64,000 nt of DNA from Timema cristinae. Its lineage: Eukaryota > Arthropoda > Insecta > Phasmatodea > Timematidae. The notes under the pieces were generated by a model. That model was not told the origin of the DNA, did no database searches, and was given only the letters and a program-made list of their open reading frames with translations. Numbering within the stretch: position 1 is the stretch's first letter; every line of letters begins with the position of its first letter. The DNA lies in the NCBI GenBank assembly GCA_039000515.1, contig JBCFYV010000552.1:62001-126000 (forward strand), written 5' to 3'. This document shows, one piece after another, positions 12,775-21,169 of the stretch. Both the position numbers and the translations under genes were made by a program.

Positions 12775-13015
12775 CTATCATCATACAAACTGATCGATAA
12801 GCTGTAAAAAATATCTCGTAGGCTAGATGAGACATGTAGCCGACCCGATTGGAACAACTGGTTGACAAGTTCATGCTTAGGTGAACAAAGTGACAGTAAA
12901 CTGGCCGACCAATTGGGACTCCAGCTAACTGATCGGCAGCACACTGGTCAACATGTGTTAAAAAGTGGTCTACAGACAAGTAAGTGACTTATCATGCAAA
13001 AGCAGGTCGATCACA
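12775..13015 (+). repeat. Dispersed repeat shared with 62.06-62.35 kb
   Basis: The sequence contains CTG.TCGA.AAGCTGTAAAAAATAT, CCGACCCGATTGGAACAACT, GGTTGACAAG, GAACAAAGTGACAG and several CGACCAA/TCGACA motifs. The same series of motifs in the same order appears at 62060-62350 (CTCGACAAGCTATAAAAAAT, CCGACACGACTTGGACCAAC, TAGACAAG, TACAAAGTGATAGACA). It is a diverged member of one repeat family with a sub-repeat of roughly 20-25 bp (GACAAG/CGACA). The Cys-rich minus-strand frames over it are not credible genes. Confidence 0.6.
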
Positions 13016-13019
13016 TGGT

Positions 13020-13970
13020 CGTTAGACCTGAGCCTCTCAGAGTACAGTTTGCTACAATAATATGAGGTTAGCTAGTTACAGTCTGGTACAATAATTCTGG
13101 ACCTCTCGGAGAACAGTCTGGTACAATACCCGGACCTCTCAGAGTACAGTCTGGTACAATAACCAGGCCTCCCAGAGTACAGTCTGGTACAATAATCCGA
13201 ACCTCTCAGAGTACAGTCTGGTACAATAATCTGGACCTCCCAGAGTACAGTCTGGTACAATAATCCCAGGCCTCCAGAGTACAGTCTAGTACTAATACCT
13301 GAACTCTCAAGAGTACAGTCTGGTACAATAACCTGAACCTCTCAAGAGTACAGTCTGGTACAATAACCCAGGACCTCCCAGAGTACAGTCTGGTACAATA
13401 ACCTGAACCTCTCAGAGTACAGTCTGGTACAATAATCTGGACCTCCAGAGTACAGTCTGGTACAATAACCAGGCCTCCAGAGTACAGTCTGGTACAATAA
13501 CCTGAACCTCTCAGAGCACAGTCTGGTACAATAACCCAGGCCTCCAGAGTACAGTCTGGTACAATAACCTGAACCTCTCAAAAGTACAGTCTGGTACAAT
13601 AACCCAGGCCTCTCAGAGTACAGTCTGGTAAATAACCTGAACCTCTCAAGAGTATAGTCTGCTACAATAATACTGGACCTTCAGAGAAACCAGGATTAGA
13701 ACGGTCCTCTCGGAGTACAGTCTGGTCTAATAACCTGAACTCTCAAGAGTACAGTCCGTACAATAATCTGGACCTCTCAGAGAATGACAGATTAGAACCT
13801 GGTCCTCTCGGAGTACAGTCTGGTACAATAACCTGGACCTCTCAGAGAATGGACAGGATTAGAAGCTGAGCCTCTCAGAGTACAGTTTGCTACATAACAG
13901 TCGAATTACAACCTGGCCTTCTCAGAGGGCGTCTGATACACTAACAGTCGGGGTTAGAATCCCAGGCCTT
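13020..13970 (+). repeat. Satellite, unit about 33 bp, with alternating subtypes
   Basis: More than 25 tandem copies of a unit built on AGTACAGTCTGGTACAATAA. The linker between copies alternates between CCTGAACCTCTCAG and CCCAGGCCTCC or CTGGACCTC, which implies higher-order units of about 60-70 bp. The right end degenerates (AGGATTAGAA insertions from about 13690). Minus-strand frames reading YCTRLYSER/YCTRLYSGG are translations of the repeat. Fragments of the same family lie at 11590-11800. Confidence 0.9.
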
Positions 13971-14205
13971 GGAAGAGAGAGTATTCATATTCACATCATG
14001 CACCAATGATGGTACATAACCTTTTAGCCTATTTAAATGGGATCACCTTAAATAATAAAGTCATGGGTACACTTGCATCCTTACCCTGTAAAGAAAACAA
14101 AAATGTTAATCGTTAATTCTTTTTATTTAAAAAAGAGCTCGTTACATTTCTAAGAATAATCGTTAAAAAGTTTAATACATTGCAAGTAACTGTGAAAAAG
14201 TTTTT

Positions 14206-14523
14206 TTAAAAGTGTTCACTCAACCCGTCTTGCAGGCTCCTCGTTCGTTTCCTCAGTAGTTTTACTCTTCTTTCCACGTGAACGTTTAGAAGCTCAGTAG
14301 TTTTCTTCCTCCGTTTGACCGTGTCAACCTCGTCTTGACCGCAGAAGCATGATAACTTATTGAAATCAATGCACTCTTTATACTCGTTTATCAAGACTAT
14401 CATATGAAGCAAAGCTGGAATAACCGAACTCGTATCGTTCCGCATCGCACTCTTGGTCAGATCGCAAAAGTTTTGTCCGATCAAACTTAATATTCTTAAA
14501 CCATTCGCTGAGCACTCAGACAT
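14206..14523 (-). CDS. Small hypothetical protein at the end of the viral capsid module
   Basis: An intact frame of 105 codons on the same strand as, and downstream of, the capsid genes, 136 bp after the stop of the major capsid gene. The N-terminal half is moderately hydrophobic with scattered Cys (C-F-C near the middle). The C-terminal half is strongly basic (VKRRKKTTELL, RRVKLLRKRTR). The basic tail suggests nucleic-acid binding or a virion-core role, but this is inference; I do not recognise a family. Position, strand and lack of internal stops in a frame with ordinary composition support it as a real gene. Confidence 0.5.
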   Translation of the reverse strand: MSECSANGLRILSLIGQNFCDLTKSAMRNDTSSVIPALLHMIVLINEYKECIDFNKLSCFCGQDEVDTVKRRKKTTELLNVHVERRVKLLRKRTRSLQDGLSEHF

Positions 14524-14659
14524 TTTTTAAGCTTTGTACTTGTCGCTATCGGTGTTGTTGATACTCTGTAGCTGACTCAACTCTCAGTTCCTTTAATATA
14601 GATTGATGTGTACTGAACTTTCCACCTCCCCTCCCCAGTTTTGCGCAATGTTGCCTCAT

Positions 14660-15890
14660 TTATGATGTCATTTTGCTAACGTCACTGCTTGAAGGGTTAT
14701 AGCGGACAACTCTATCGTGTATGATTAGACAAAACGCCTTGGTATTTACCGGATATTTTCCTCCGTCTCGAACGTTATACGACACGTCACCATACCGTCC
14801 TTGAGAGTATCTTCCTGTCGGCTGGCATCGAACACGACAATGGGTGCATGAGACTTGAAATGGGAAGGATCAAGTAAAGGTAAAGAGGCGCTCGTTCCGT
14901 AGTACGAAGTCTGGAAATTAGCATAGTCTTCGTATAATTTCGAGAAGGAATCTTTCTAAAGTTCAAGTTCATATCCTCATAAGGGTACATGTTAGAATTT
15001 AGATAGAGTTTAGCATTACGTAAATTACAATGATCAAAAATACTTCTATCTGCAACCGTCGTATTGTTCCGTCCGGTCTGAAGCGCGAAAACAACGTAAC
15101 GAGGTTTTTCCAGCAAAGTTGACGTTTTCACGGTCCAATCATGTTGATTAGAGGTGGGCACGTTAGGGTACTCGTACAATTCCCAAGTACGGAAAGGTAG
15201 CTCGATGATCCTCCCCTCTTGATGAAATTAAGCAGGTTGAGACGATTGATATCGTCAGTCTTTATATGCGGTACAAGCCAAGATATTTTACTTAACTCGA
15301 TCCTAGAGGGCGTCTCTGCAGCAGGAGGTGGGGCTCTTTGTAAAGCGTTGTTGTCACCGGTCGAACGAACTAGCACCAGCTCTTGTTTCGCATTGATCAG
15401 TATTCGAGAATAATCTTCACGAATCCTAGTATGAGACGTAAAGGGATGCATACGTCAAAGATGCCTGTTTCAGCGTGTACGTGAACTCCTTCAAACCTCC
15501 AACCAGCGTTTGAAAGATGAGTCTGCCAACCATTCCTTATAGATAGATAGTTTTTAAGCTGAGTCGAAATACCTACATCTCTCGATTGATCAATCTCTAC
15601 GCCGTTGATCTCATAGGCGATTCTTGAGAATAGATGCAGTATTCCGTTATTAACAATCCTCGAAGTACTTCCAGGTTCTCCCGTATTCAAAAGTAGCCGT
15701 CCTTTGATATGCAGCAGAGAGCGGTGCGGTAGTGTGCATAACCCTTCTTGTTGGATAGATATCCTAAGCTCGTTCCCGTTAGCTAATGGACCGGGAATAT
15801 ACGAGCGTAGGAATGATACTGGAAACTGCTCAAGGCCGTATCGAAAGCGGCAGACTCCCCAATGTTCAGAATATCCGCGGTGTCATCCAT
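14660..15890 (-). pseudogene. Adintovirus/Polinton major capsid (hexon)-like protein, frameshifted
   Basis: Candidate double jelly-roll major capsid protein. From ATG at 15890 the minus strand reads MDDTADILNIGESAAFDTAL, then, after a shift, FLYIKG-like and IVNNGILHLFSRIAYEINGV (about 15650), GVEIDQSRDVGI, NAGW, IFDVCIPLRLILGF, a shifted DYSRILINAKQELVLVRS (about 15400), a further shifted WELYEYPNVPTSNQHDW with KTSTLLEKPRYVVFALQT (about 15180-15080), FDHCNLRNAKLYLNSNMYPY, and finally VNTKAFCLIIHDRVVRYNP before TAA at 14660. This motif string is characteristic of a capsid protein found in many insect genomes beside Polinton/adintovirus ATPases. About 410 codons. At least four single-base shifts interrupt it. 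Hexon versus another jelly-roll protein is assigned from length and family memory; a structure prediction would settle it. Confidence 0.75.
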
Positions 15891-15998
15891 TATTTTCGTA
15901 ACGAGTAACCTAGACGCCTTAAATAGAGTTTATTGGCAGGTGTTAACACTTTCACTGTCCTTCTCTCAATGTTTCGAGGAAGACTTCGCCGTCTTGTT

Positions 15999-16709
15999 TT
16001 ATCTAGTACGAGTCCCATCCCCACCGACTCGTTTCAGATGCAGACGTAGTGATATCGTCTCGTCCCTAAAGTTGATGATATCACCTCGTTCGTCAACAAG
16101 TCGTACCGCGATAGACTCTATTACTCGCTTCGTTACCGGAAGGTAAATGATATTGTTAGGCGCTTCCACTATCTTATAGCCTGGCGGGACGGTCATGCTG
16201 AACTCGTGCAAGGTATGACTCGGTTCTCCGTTGACGTAAGCTCCGCTAGCGAGACTGCATTCTATGCGGATCACATTCACATGAAGAATATTCACAGTAT
16301 TGGTAGATATGTGCGTCTTCCCTGCAGGAAGTATGACCGAGTCGAACCCTAGCAAGGATGCAAACGTGCCAGGTCGGGTAAAGTCGATAGGTTTATTGCA
16401 AGTGATATAGCTCTTTAAAGTGCTAGGGTCACCGATAATCGAGAGCTTTACGTTACTCGGGACTTCCCTTCGCAAGAATCGATCCAACGCCTCAAGTTCA
16501 TAGGTGCCCGGAGGCACTGTATACTCTTTACCGTCGCAATAAAATTTATTATTACGCTCGTCAATGTTCGGTATGGAATTGAACGTGGCCAGATTGATCA
16601 GTCCGATGAACCATTCTTCTTCACGATTCTCTTCTCCGAGCAGGATATGAGGGAAGTAGTTCTCTGTCAGATTCGAACTCTGACCTGTCAGTGTAAGCGT
16701 CATAGACAT
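15999..16709 (-). CDS. Viral jelly-roll capsid protein (penton/minor capsid candidate)
   Basis: An uninterrupted 236-codon frame, one of the few intact genes in the element. It begins MSMTLTLTGQSSNLTENYFP and contains LINLATFNSIPNIDERNNKF, YTVPPGTYELEALDRFL and a C-terminal VRLVDERGDIINFRDETISL before ending LHLKR..GDG. It is beta-rich and has no membrane segment. The NSIPN/PxGxYE pattern is typical of an insect Polinton/adintovirus virion protein encoded between the protease and the major capsid gene. By synteny it is most likely the penton or minor capsid protein; a fibre-knob role cannot be excluded. The start is the first ATG after the protease stop at 16728, 18 bp downstream. Its 3' neighbour starts 108 bp later. 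Confidence 0.65.
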   Translation of the reverse strand: MSMTLTLTGQSSNLTENYFPHILLGEENREEEWFIGLINLATFNSIPNIDERNNKFYCDGKEYTVPPGTYELEALDRFLRREVPSNVKLSIIGDPSTLKSYITCNKPIDFTRPGTFASLLGFDSVILPAGKTHISTNTVNILHVNVIRIECSLASGAYVNGEPSHTLHEFSMTVPPGYKIVEAPNNIIYLPVTKRVIESIAVRLVDERGDIINFRDETISLRLHLKRVGGDGTRTR

Positions 16710-16727
16710 ATTTACTAAGTTCGAACG

Positions 16728-17087
16728 TCAGCGCGAGTATTTAAGGAAGGCTAAACAAAGATGACCGCATAAAACGGTACCGTACTCTTGATACCGAGTA
16801 TGATTATAGGTGATGGGTATTCCTCCGAGATAACGAACAAGTTCGAGCGGTGGCCTTAGATCACCGAAACTATCGAAATAATCGGCCCGTCCACCGTTTT
16901 TCTTATACGCCACCCAATGCGTACCCTTACCGCTATCATCATCAAGATTGATGATGGCGTTCTCTATCTTCCAAGGAGTACCGCTAGGTAAAGCATCTCT
17001 CGCAAATACTCCTCTAAAGAAGGGGATTTTTAACTCGCGGCGTACTTGCGCAGATCCGTTTCAGTAAGGGCACGTTTAGGTAGTCAT
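16728..17087 (-). pseudogene. Adenain-like cysteine protease, frameshifted near the N-terminus
   Basis: Virion-maturation protease of the adenain/C5-Ulp1 type. The minus strand reads LKIPFFRGVFARDALPSGTP, then THWVAYKKN (catalytic His, about 16920), YFDSFGDLRPP (acidic catalytic residue region, about 16870) and YGTVLCGHLCLAFL (catalytic Cys, about 16760). The His-Asp-Cys order and the CGHLCL box are the signature. ATG at 17087 overlaps the stop of the upstream PLA2 gene (ATGA). Between that ATG and the conserved core the frame is broken twice by single-base changes (KRALTETDLRKYA is read in a different frame). About 120 codons in all. A shorter frame opening at Met 16913 would lack the catalytic His. 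Confidence 0.8.
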
Positions 17088-17694
17088 TTTATTTTCGGGT
17101 AAGGCCGTAGATACATGCCTTTCCCCATGGCAATAGCTTCGAGCGTACGATTATGTCTCTGAGCCTCGTTCAATTGTTTCGTATTCGCCTTAGCACTTTG
17201 TACCGCCTTCGTGATTCCTGCAGCTCCTCCAGCGACGGCTCCAAGCGCTGCGATCAAAGGTATTATAGGTAGAATTCCACCCTTCTTCTTACGACGCCTA
17301 GTAGTAGTATAGTAGGACGCCGTTGACGACGTTGAGTCTTCTTCTTCTTCTTTAGACCTGAACCCATCTTGACTTTAGCTTTCATCGCGTTGGTGACTGC
17401 CCACGCGGCGGCTTTCTCACCCAACTTTGAGTCAGGCGCGAGTAATCTTTTCCACGATTTCTCGATAAGTTCACGATCAGCAGTATGACGTCCTGCAAGA
17501 TCTTTCACCTTGGAGTATGCGATATCGTGTTCTTTACAGTGTCGATCTAACTCGTTTATTCCAGGATCACCCCGTTTCAATCGTTTTTCCAACTTTGCCC
17601 CCGGTCCGCAGTACTGGTATCCAGGTATATGCGCTTCAAACGGTAGATTATTGATTATCTTATCTAGCAATCCTCCCCCTCTTCTTCGTCTCAT
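17084..17694 (-). CDS. PLA2-domain (parvovirus VP1-like) virion protein, one frameshift
   Basis: Encodes a phospholipase A2 domain of the parvovirus VP1u type, known to help capsids leave endosomes. After a basic start (MRRRRGGGLLDKI) it has the Ca-binding loop YCGPG (residues 28-32) and the catalytic CKEHDIAY (Cys53, His56-Asp57, Tyr60), then RHTADRELIEKSWKRL and a Lys/Arg-rich stretch. One single-base shift near 17300 moves the rest to another frame. That frame carries a hydrophobic segment ILPIIPLIAALGAVAGGAAG, a helix with NTKQLNEAQRHNRTLEAIAM and the end GKGMYLRPYPKIK, stopping at 17084. Total about 204 codons. It is the first gene of the minus-strand virion module and shares a 62-bp divergent promoter region with the packaging ATPase. 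PLA2 plus an adenain-like protease is the adintovirus hallmark. Confidence 0.85.
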
Positions 17695-17712
17695 GACACG
17701 TACTGATTAGCA

Positions 17713-17738
17713 TTTATATAGGTGTGCGCATTATATAG
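17713..17738. promoter_or_regulatory. Divergent TATA boxes between PLA2 and ATPase genes
   Basis: The 61-bp gap between the two divergent start codons holds TATATAAA on the minus strand (17720-17713) and TATATAG on the + strand (17732-17738). Each lies only about 24-26 bp from its ATG, so transcripts would have very short leaders or start at the ATG. Assignment is by motif only. Confidence 0.45.
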
Positions 17739-17755
17739 ATGAAGTAGTAGTCAAC

Positions 17756-18447
17756 ATGCGGCTCGAGAAACAGACAGATTCTTTAACTGTTCACAACAAC
17801 GATCACGATGAGGGTGGAGCTTTACCTCAGAGACACGGTACGTTGTTACCCGATACTATCCGCTGCATCATCTGCGGACCTTCGAATTGCGGTAAAACCA
17901 ACACCATGATCAGTCTGTTGGAGGAACCTAACGGCCTACGCTTCAAGAACGTGTACGTTTACTCTAAATCGCTGTACCAGCCCAAGTATCAACGTTTATC
18001 GAAGGTCCTCTCACTCGTTGAAGGCATGGGCTATTTCCCTTATTCCGACAACGCGGAAATTATTCCACCGTCCGAGGCTGAACCCGACTCTGTATTCATT
18101 TTCGATGACGTCGCTTGCGATAAACAGTTTAATATACAGGCTTATTTCAGTATGGGTAGACATAAGTCTATAGACTGTTTCTATCTCTGTCAGACGTACT
18201 CACGCATCCCGAAACAGATGTTGAGAGATAACGCTAATCTTCTCATCCTATTCAGGATGGACGATACGAATCTGAGACACGTCTACGAGATCACGTGAAC
18301 ACAGATATGACTTTCCAAAAATTTAAGGAGGTGTGCTCACTGTGTTGGAAAGAAAACAAGTACGATTTTCTGGTGGTGAGCAAAGATCATGAGATCGATA
18401 AAGGACGATATCGCTACAGGTTCGATACCTTTATCTTGCACGATTAA
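17756..18447 (+). CDS. Genome-packaging ATPase (FtsK/HerA, A32-like), one frameshift
   Basis: Motor ATPase that pumps DNA into capsids, as in Polintons, adintoviruses and nucleocytoplasmic large DNA viruses. Walker A is GPSNCGKT (residues 41-48). Walker B is VFIFDDVA (Asp117-Asp118). The sensor-like block MGRHKSIDCFYLCQTYSRIP and DNANLLILFRMDD follow. The frame breaks by one base at about 18290; the next frame continues DHVNTDMTFQKFKEVC and ends RYRYRFDTFILHD at 18447, matching the usual C-terminus. About 230 residues when read through. It is transcribed away from the PLA2 gene. Confidence 0.9.
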
Positions 18448-18480
18448 CAAGAACGTATATTCAGTACACGGTAAGACATC

Positions 18481-19326
18481 ATGTCGTCCATATCTAAATT
18501 CGGCCATAGTCCTCTACAAATATAGATCTCTCATCGAGTCAGAGGAAATCTAACTCTAAACTCTCAAGGGTATTACGACGCTAGATCGAAAAGGATCGTC
18601 AACGTCGAGTCGCCCGTCTCATCTAAGGATGCCTGTAACAAGTCTTACGTCGATAGGATGGATGCGAGGCATAGTAACGAGCAGATAATCGCTCTCAACA
18701 CGCCAAGGACCTCATCAAAGGACAGATGGAATCGCTGATCGAGGATTTGGAGAAGGATCGAATAAAATACGTCAACTTTGAGAAGAGCGCTCGTCAAGGG
18801 ATGGAGGAGGTGCGGAAACTGGCTCAAGAGCGTCTCGACGAAAATAGAACGACGCTTGACGCTTTAAGTTCAAAGCTGCTAAGCCTAGAGGAGGCTTTCG
18901 AGATGCATCGAACCATTTACAACGATTTTATAGCGGAGGTGTACTACGCTTAAGAGGATCGGATGACAACAAGCTTTACAATGCAGACGGTGTAGTTTTG
19001 CGAAACATAGGTATGCCCTCATTACCTTCAGACGCCGCACCTAAAGCTTATGTAGACTCTACGGTTAATCGTAGTTTCATCTACATCTACTTGGATTCGA
19101 AACCTATGCGGAAGGATGCGAGACATTTCGAATTGACTCTAACGGGTGAACGTGGTTATAAGTTCAAGAGGGCGGCATCGTTTCAACGATGGTCATGAAC
19201 TTGAAAGATATTATTTGCTTGTTGAATCTTAAAATTATCGACGATCCGCCTTTCGAGGTGTTCAAAGATGACTCTATATCTTTCATGATAGAAAAACGCC
19301 CACAACGTCTCAGATTTTACACGTAG
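18481..19326 (+). pseudogene. Fibre-like virion protein with phage-tail-type 'KxYVD' repeats, frameshifted
   Basis: ATG at 18481 opens MSSISKFGHSPLQI. After a shift comes GYYDARSKRIVNVESPVSSK followed by DACNKSYVDRM (about 18565-18660). A second copy, VLRNIGMPSLPSDAAPKAYV plus D, is at about 18990-19050. Between them is a long charged helix (MESLIEDLEKDRIKYVNFEK.., 18726-18950) with coiled-coil character. The tail ends IIDDPPFEVFKDDSISFMIE and stops at 19326. The R-I-x-N-V/I-x-x-P....DA..K.YVD motif is typical of trimeric phage tail-fibre and spike stalks, so I infer a receptor-binding or stalk protein. At least three frameshifts. Function is inference; the two motif copies are seen directly. 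Confidence 0.55.
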
Positions 19327-19397
19327 AATTAGGTTTTACTTACGTTTAGATATAATGAACCGTTTCTTCACGGTAAGAGACATTCACACCTTACATC

Positions 19398-20134
19398 ATG
19401 ACGACGAAGGTCGCGGAGGATATCATAAAAGCTAGTAAGATTATTAAACGAAAGTATAAACAACTACGTGATGCCCGGCACGAGTCTGAGCACGTCGCGA
19501 ATGAAACGTTCAAACCTATCACGGATCCTCTAAACAGATGGTGAAGGCGCTCGCGGAACCTGAGGAGACGGAAGCCTTACCTGAGACATTGGAAAACAAC
19601 CATCTATTGGACACTTATCTTTATTCATCTCACGCACATTCCGATAAGACCTACGGAGTCCGTCATGAAGGTGACTCTACCAAGCTCGGAGATAGCCGTA
19701 TCGTATTCAACGGGAGAGACGGTACAATACTCCTTAACAATAAGACGGTACCGTATACTCGAGGACTATTAGAATTACTTTTCAGAAGAGCCCCTACCCA
19801 TTATACTAAGGAGGATCTGAAAGTATACAAGTCTATGCTTGAAGAAACGAACGCGCATCGGTTGAGAAACGAACCGTACGCTCGTATCAAGATGCGAGCC
19901 GGATCAAAGTATTCGTTAATCATCAAACCTATGTTTGAGGAGGAGCTTGAGGGTGAGGGTTTATACAAGATGGAGACAGGAAGAGGAGTCGATTATACCT
20001 ATTGGGACGATCCTAACGAATTGGTCGATCGATTACGACTCTTGCGCGCATCTACCGAGGCTGGTCATTCCGCTCACCATAACGAGATCGTTTCTATCAT
20101 TGAGGAATTACGCGAGGCGGGAATCATCGTATAA
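19398..20134 (+). CDS. DUF8207-like viral protein, one frameshift near the N-terminus
   Basis: ATG at 19398 reads MTTKVAEDIIKASKIIKRKY, a basic helical start. The frame shifts by one base near 19540, after which 198 codons are uninterrupted. They contain YLYSSHAHSDKTYGVRHEGD, GDSRIVFNGRDGTILLNNKT, YTKEDLKVYKSMLEETNAH, GLYKMETG, then VDYTYWDDPNELVDRLRLLR and HHNEIVSIIEELREAGIIV. The YWDDPNELVDRLRLL..S block and the IISIIEELREA end are the signature of a protein seen beside Polinton/adintovirus integrases throughout arthropod genomes, which databases label (as I recall) DUF8207. Function unknown. Its TAA stop overlaps the TATAAAG upstream of the integrase gene. Confidence 0.75.
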
Positions 20135-20136
20135 AG
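20130..20136 (+). promoter_or_regulatory. TATA box of the integrase gene
   Basis: TATAAAG in a CGTATAAAGACG context, 37 bp before the integrase ATG at 20167. Its TAA is also the stop codon of the preceding gene. The same CGTATAAAG context occurs at 21129 before the next gene, which supports a shared promoter type. Confidence 0.5.
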
Positions 20137-20166
20137 ACGTACATCTCTTCTGTACTTTATCAAATC

Positions 20167-21089
20167 ATGTCTGGCGTCAAGTGGGAGATTGCACGTGAAC
20201 TTCATCGTCCGGCAAGACGACGATTTCCTCGAAGACACGTTAGCGTACGAGGCTTGAACGAGCTCCTTCAGGCCGATCTGGTGGAGATGATACCCTACTC
20301 TGGATCGAATAAGGGCTTCAAGTACCTTCTCACCGTCATCGACGTGTATTCCAAGAGGGCTTGGGCCGCACCCGTCAAGACTAAGACGGGTAAGAACGTC
20401 AGGCCGCAATGGCTCTCCTCCTCAACAAGGTGGGTTTACCTCGCGTACGTCATCTCCAAACGGATAATGGTACAGAGTTTTACAACCCGAATTCAAAACG
20501 CTCATGAAGAGAAAGAGAATCAATCATTATTCTACATACAGCAACGTCAAGGCTAGCGTCGTGGAACGATTCAATCGTACTCTCAAGAACATGATGTGGA
20601 GGAGGTTCACGGCTAAAGGTTCATATCGATGGATCGATATGATCGATTCCTTACTGGACGAATACAACCGTACAGTACACTCGACCATAAAGATGAGACC
20701 TATAGACGTCAAGGACGATAGACTTTTACATACCGTCTATAAACGTTTCAAGATGTTAGATTCCGCACCGAACATTTTTAAATAGGTGATATAGTTCGTA
20801 TCAGCAAGTATAAAGACGTTTTTGAAAAGGGTTATACCGCGAACTGGTCGACCGAACTGTTTAAAATACGTAACGTCGTCGAGACTAATCCCAGGACCTT
20901 CCTACTCGAAGATATGAAAGGTAATCCTATCACGGGAGGTTTCTACGGTAAGGAGCTTAGAAAGACTTCGTATCCGGATGTTTACCTCGTAGAGAAGATA
21001 ATCAGACGTTCTGGAAATAGAGTATACGTCAAATGGTTAGGGTTCGACTCGTCTCACAATTCTGGATCGAGGCGAAGGATATAGTGTAG
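20167..21089 (+). pseudogene. int: DDE integrase (retroviral type) with C-terminal chromodomain, frameshifted
   Basis: Integrase that inserts the viral genome into host chromosomes. The catalytic core reads LLQADLVEMIPYS (first Asp, codon 20275-20277), GFKYLLTVIDVYSKRAWAAP, then in the next frame HLQTDNGTEFYNP (second Asp, codon 20463-20465) and, after a further one-base shift, VVERFNRTLKNMMW (Glu, codon 20564-20566). The Asp-to-Glu distance is close to the family's 35. RWIDMIDSLLDEYNRTVHST follows. The third part is an SH3-like segment GDIVRISKYKDVFEKGYT and a chromodomain VYLVEKIIRRSGNRVYVKWL with the Trp lost or frameshifted after HNS, ending at 21089. At least three single-base shifts; the triad is intact. 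No N-terminal zinc finger is seen, which is usual for this group. Confidence 0.88.
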
Positions 21090-21128
21090 AAGGAGGGGAG
21101 GGCGCGTTCCCCTCCTCCATCCCGAGCG

Positions 21129-21135
21129 TATAAAG
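21129..21135 (+). promoter_or_regulatory. TATA box of the ORF at 21170
   Basis: TATAAAG within GCGTATAAAGCG, 41 bp upstream of the ATG at 21170; an initiator-like TCTCATTCA lies about 30 bp downstream of the box. The spacing fits a eukaryotic RNA polymerase II promoter. Confidence 0.55.
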
Positions 21136-21169
21136 CGGGCGTGAGGCGGGGAGACGTATCTCATTCAAC

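Noticed and set aside
13072..13599. Minus ORFs with YCTRLYSER repeats, resembling a repeat protein
   Set aside because: They are translations of the satellite; the period follows the DNA unit and the frames break with its indels.
13020..13970. CRISPR-like spacing of repeats
   Set aside because: The linkers are themselves two recurring repeat types, no cas genes exist, and the genome is eukaryotic.
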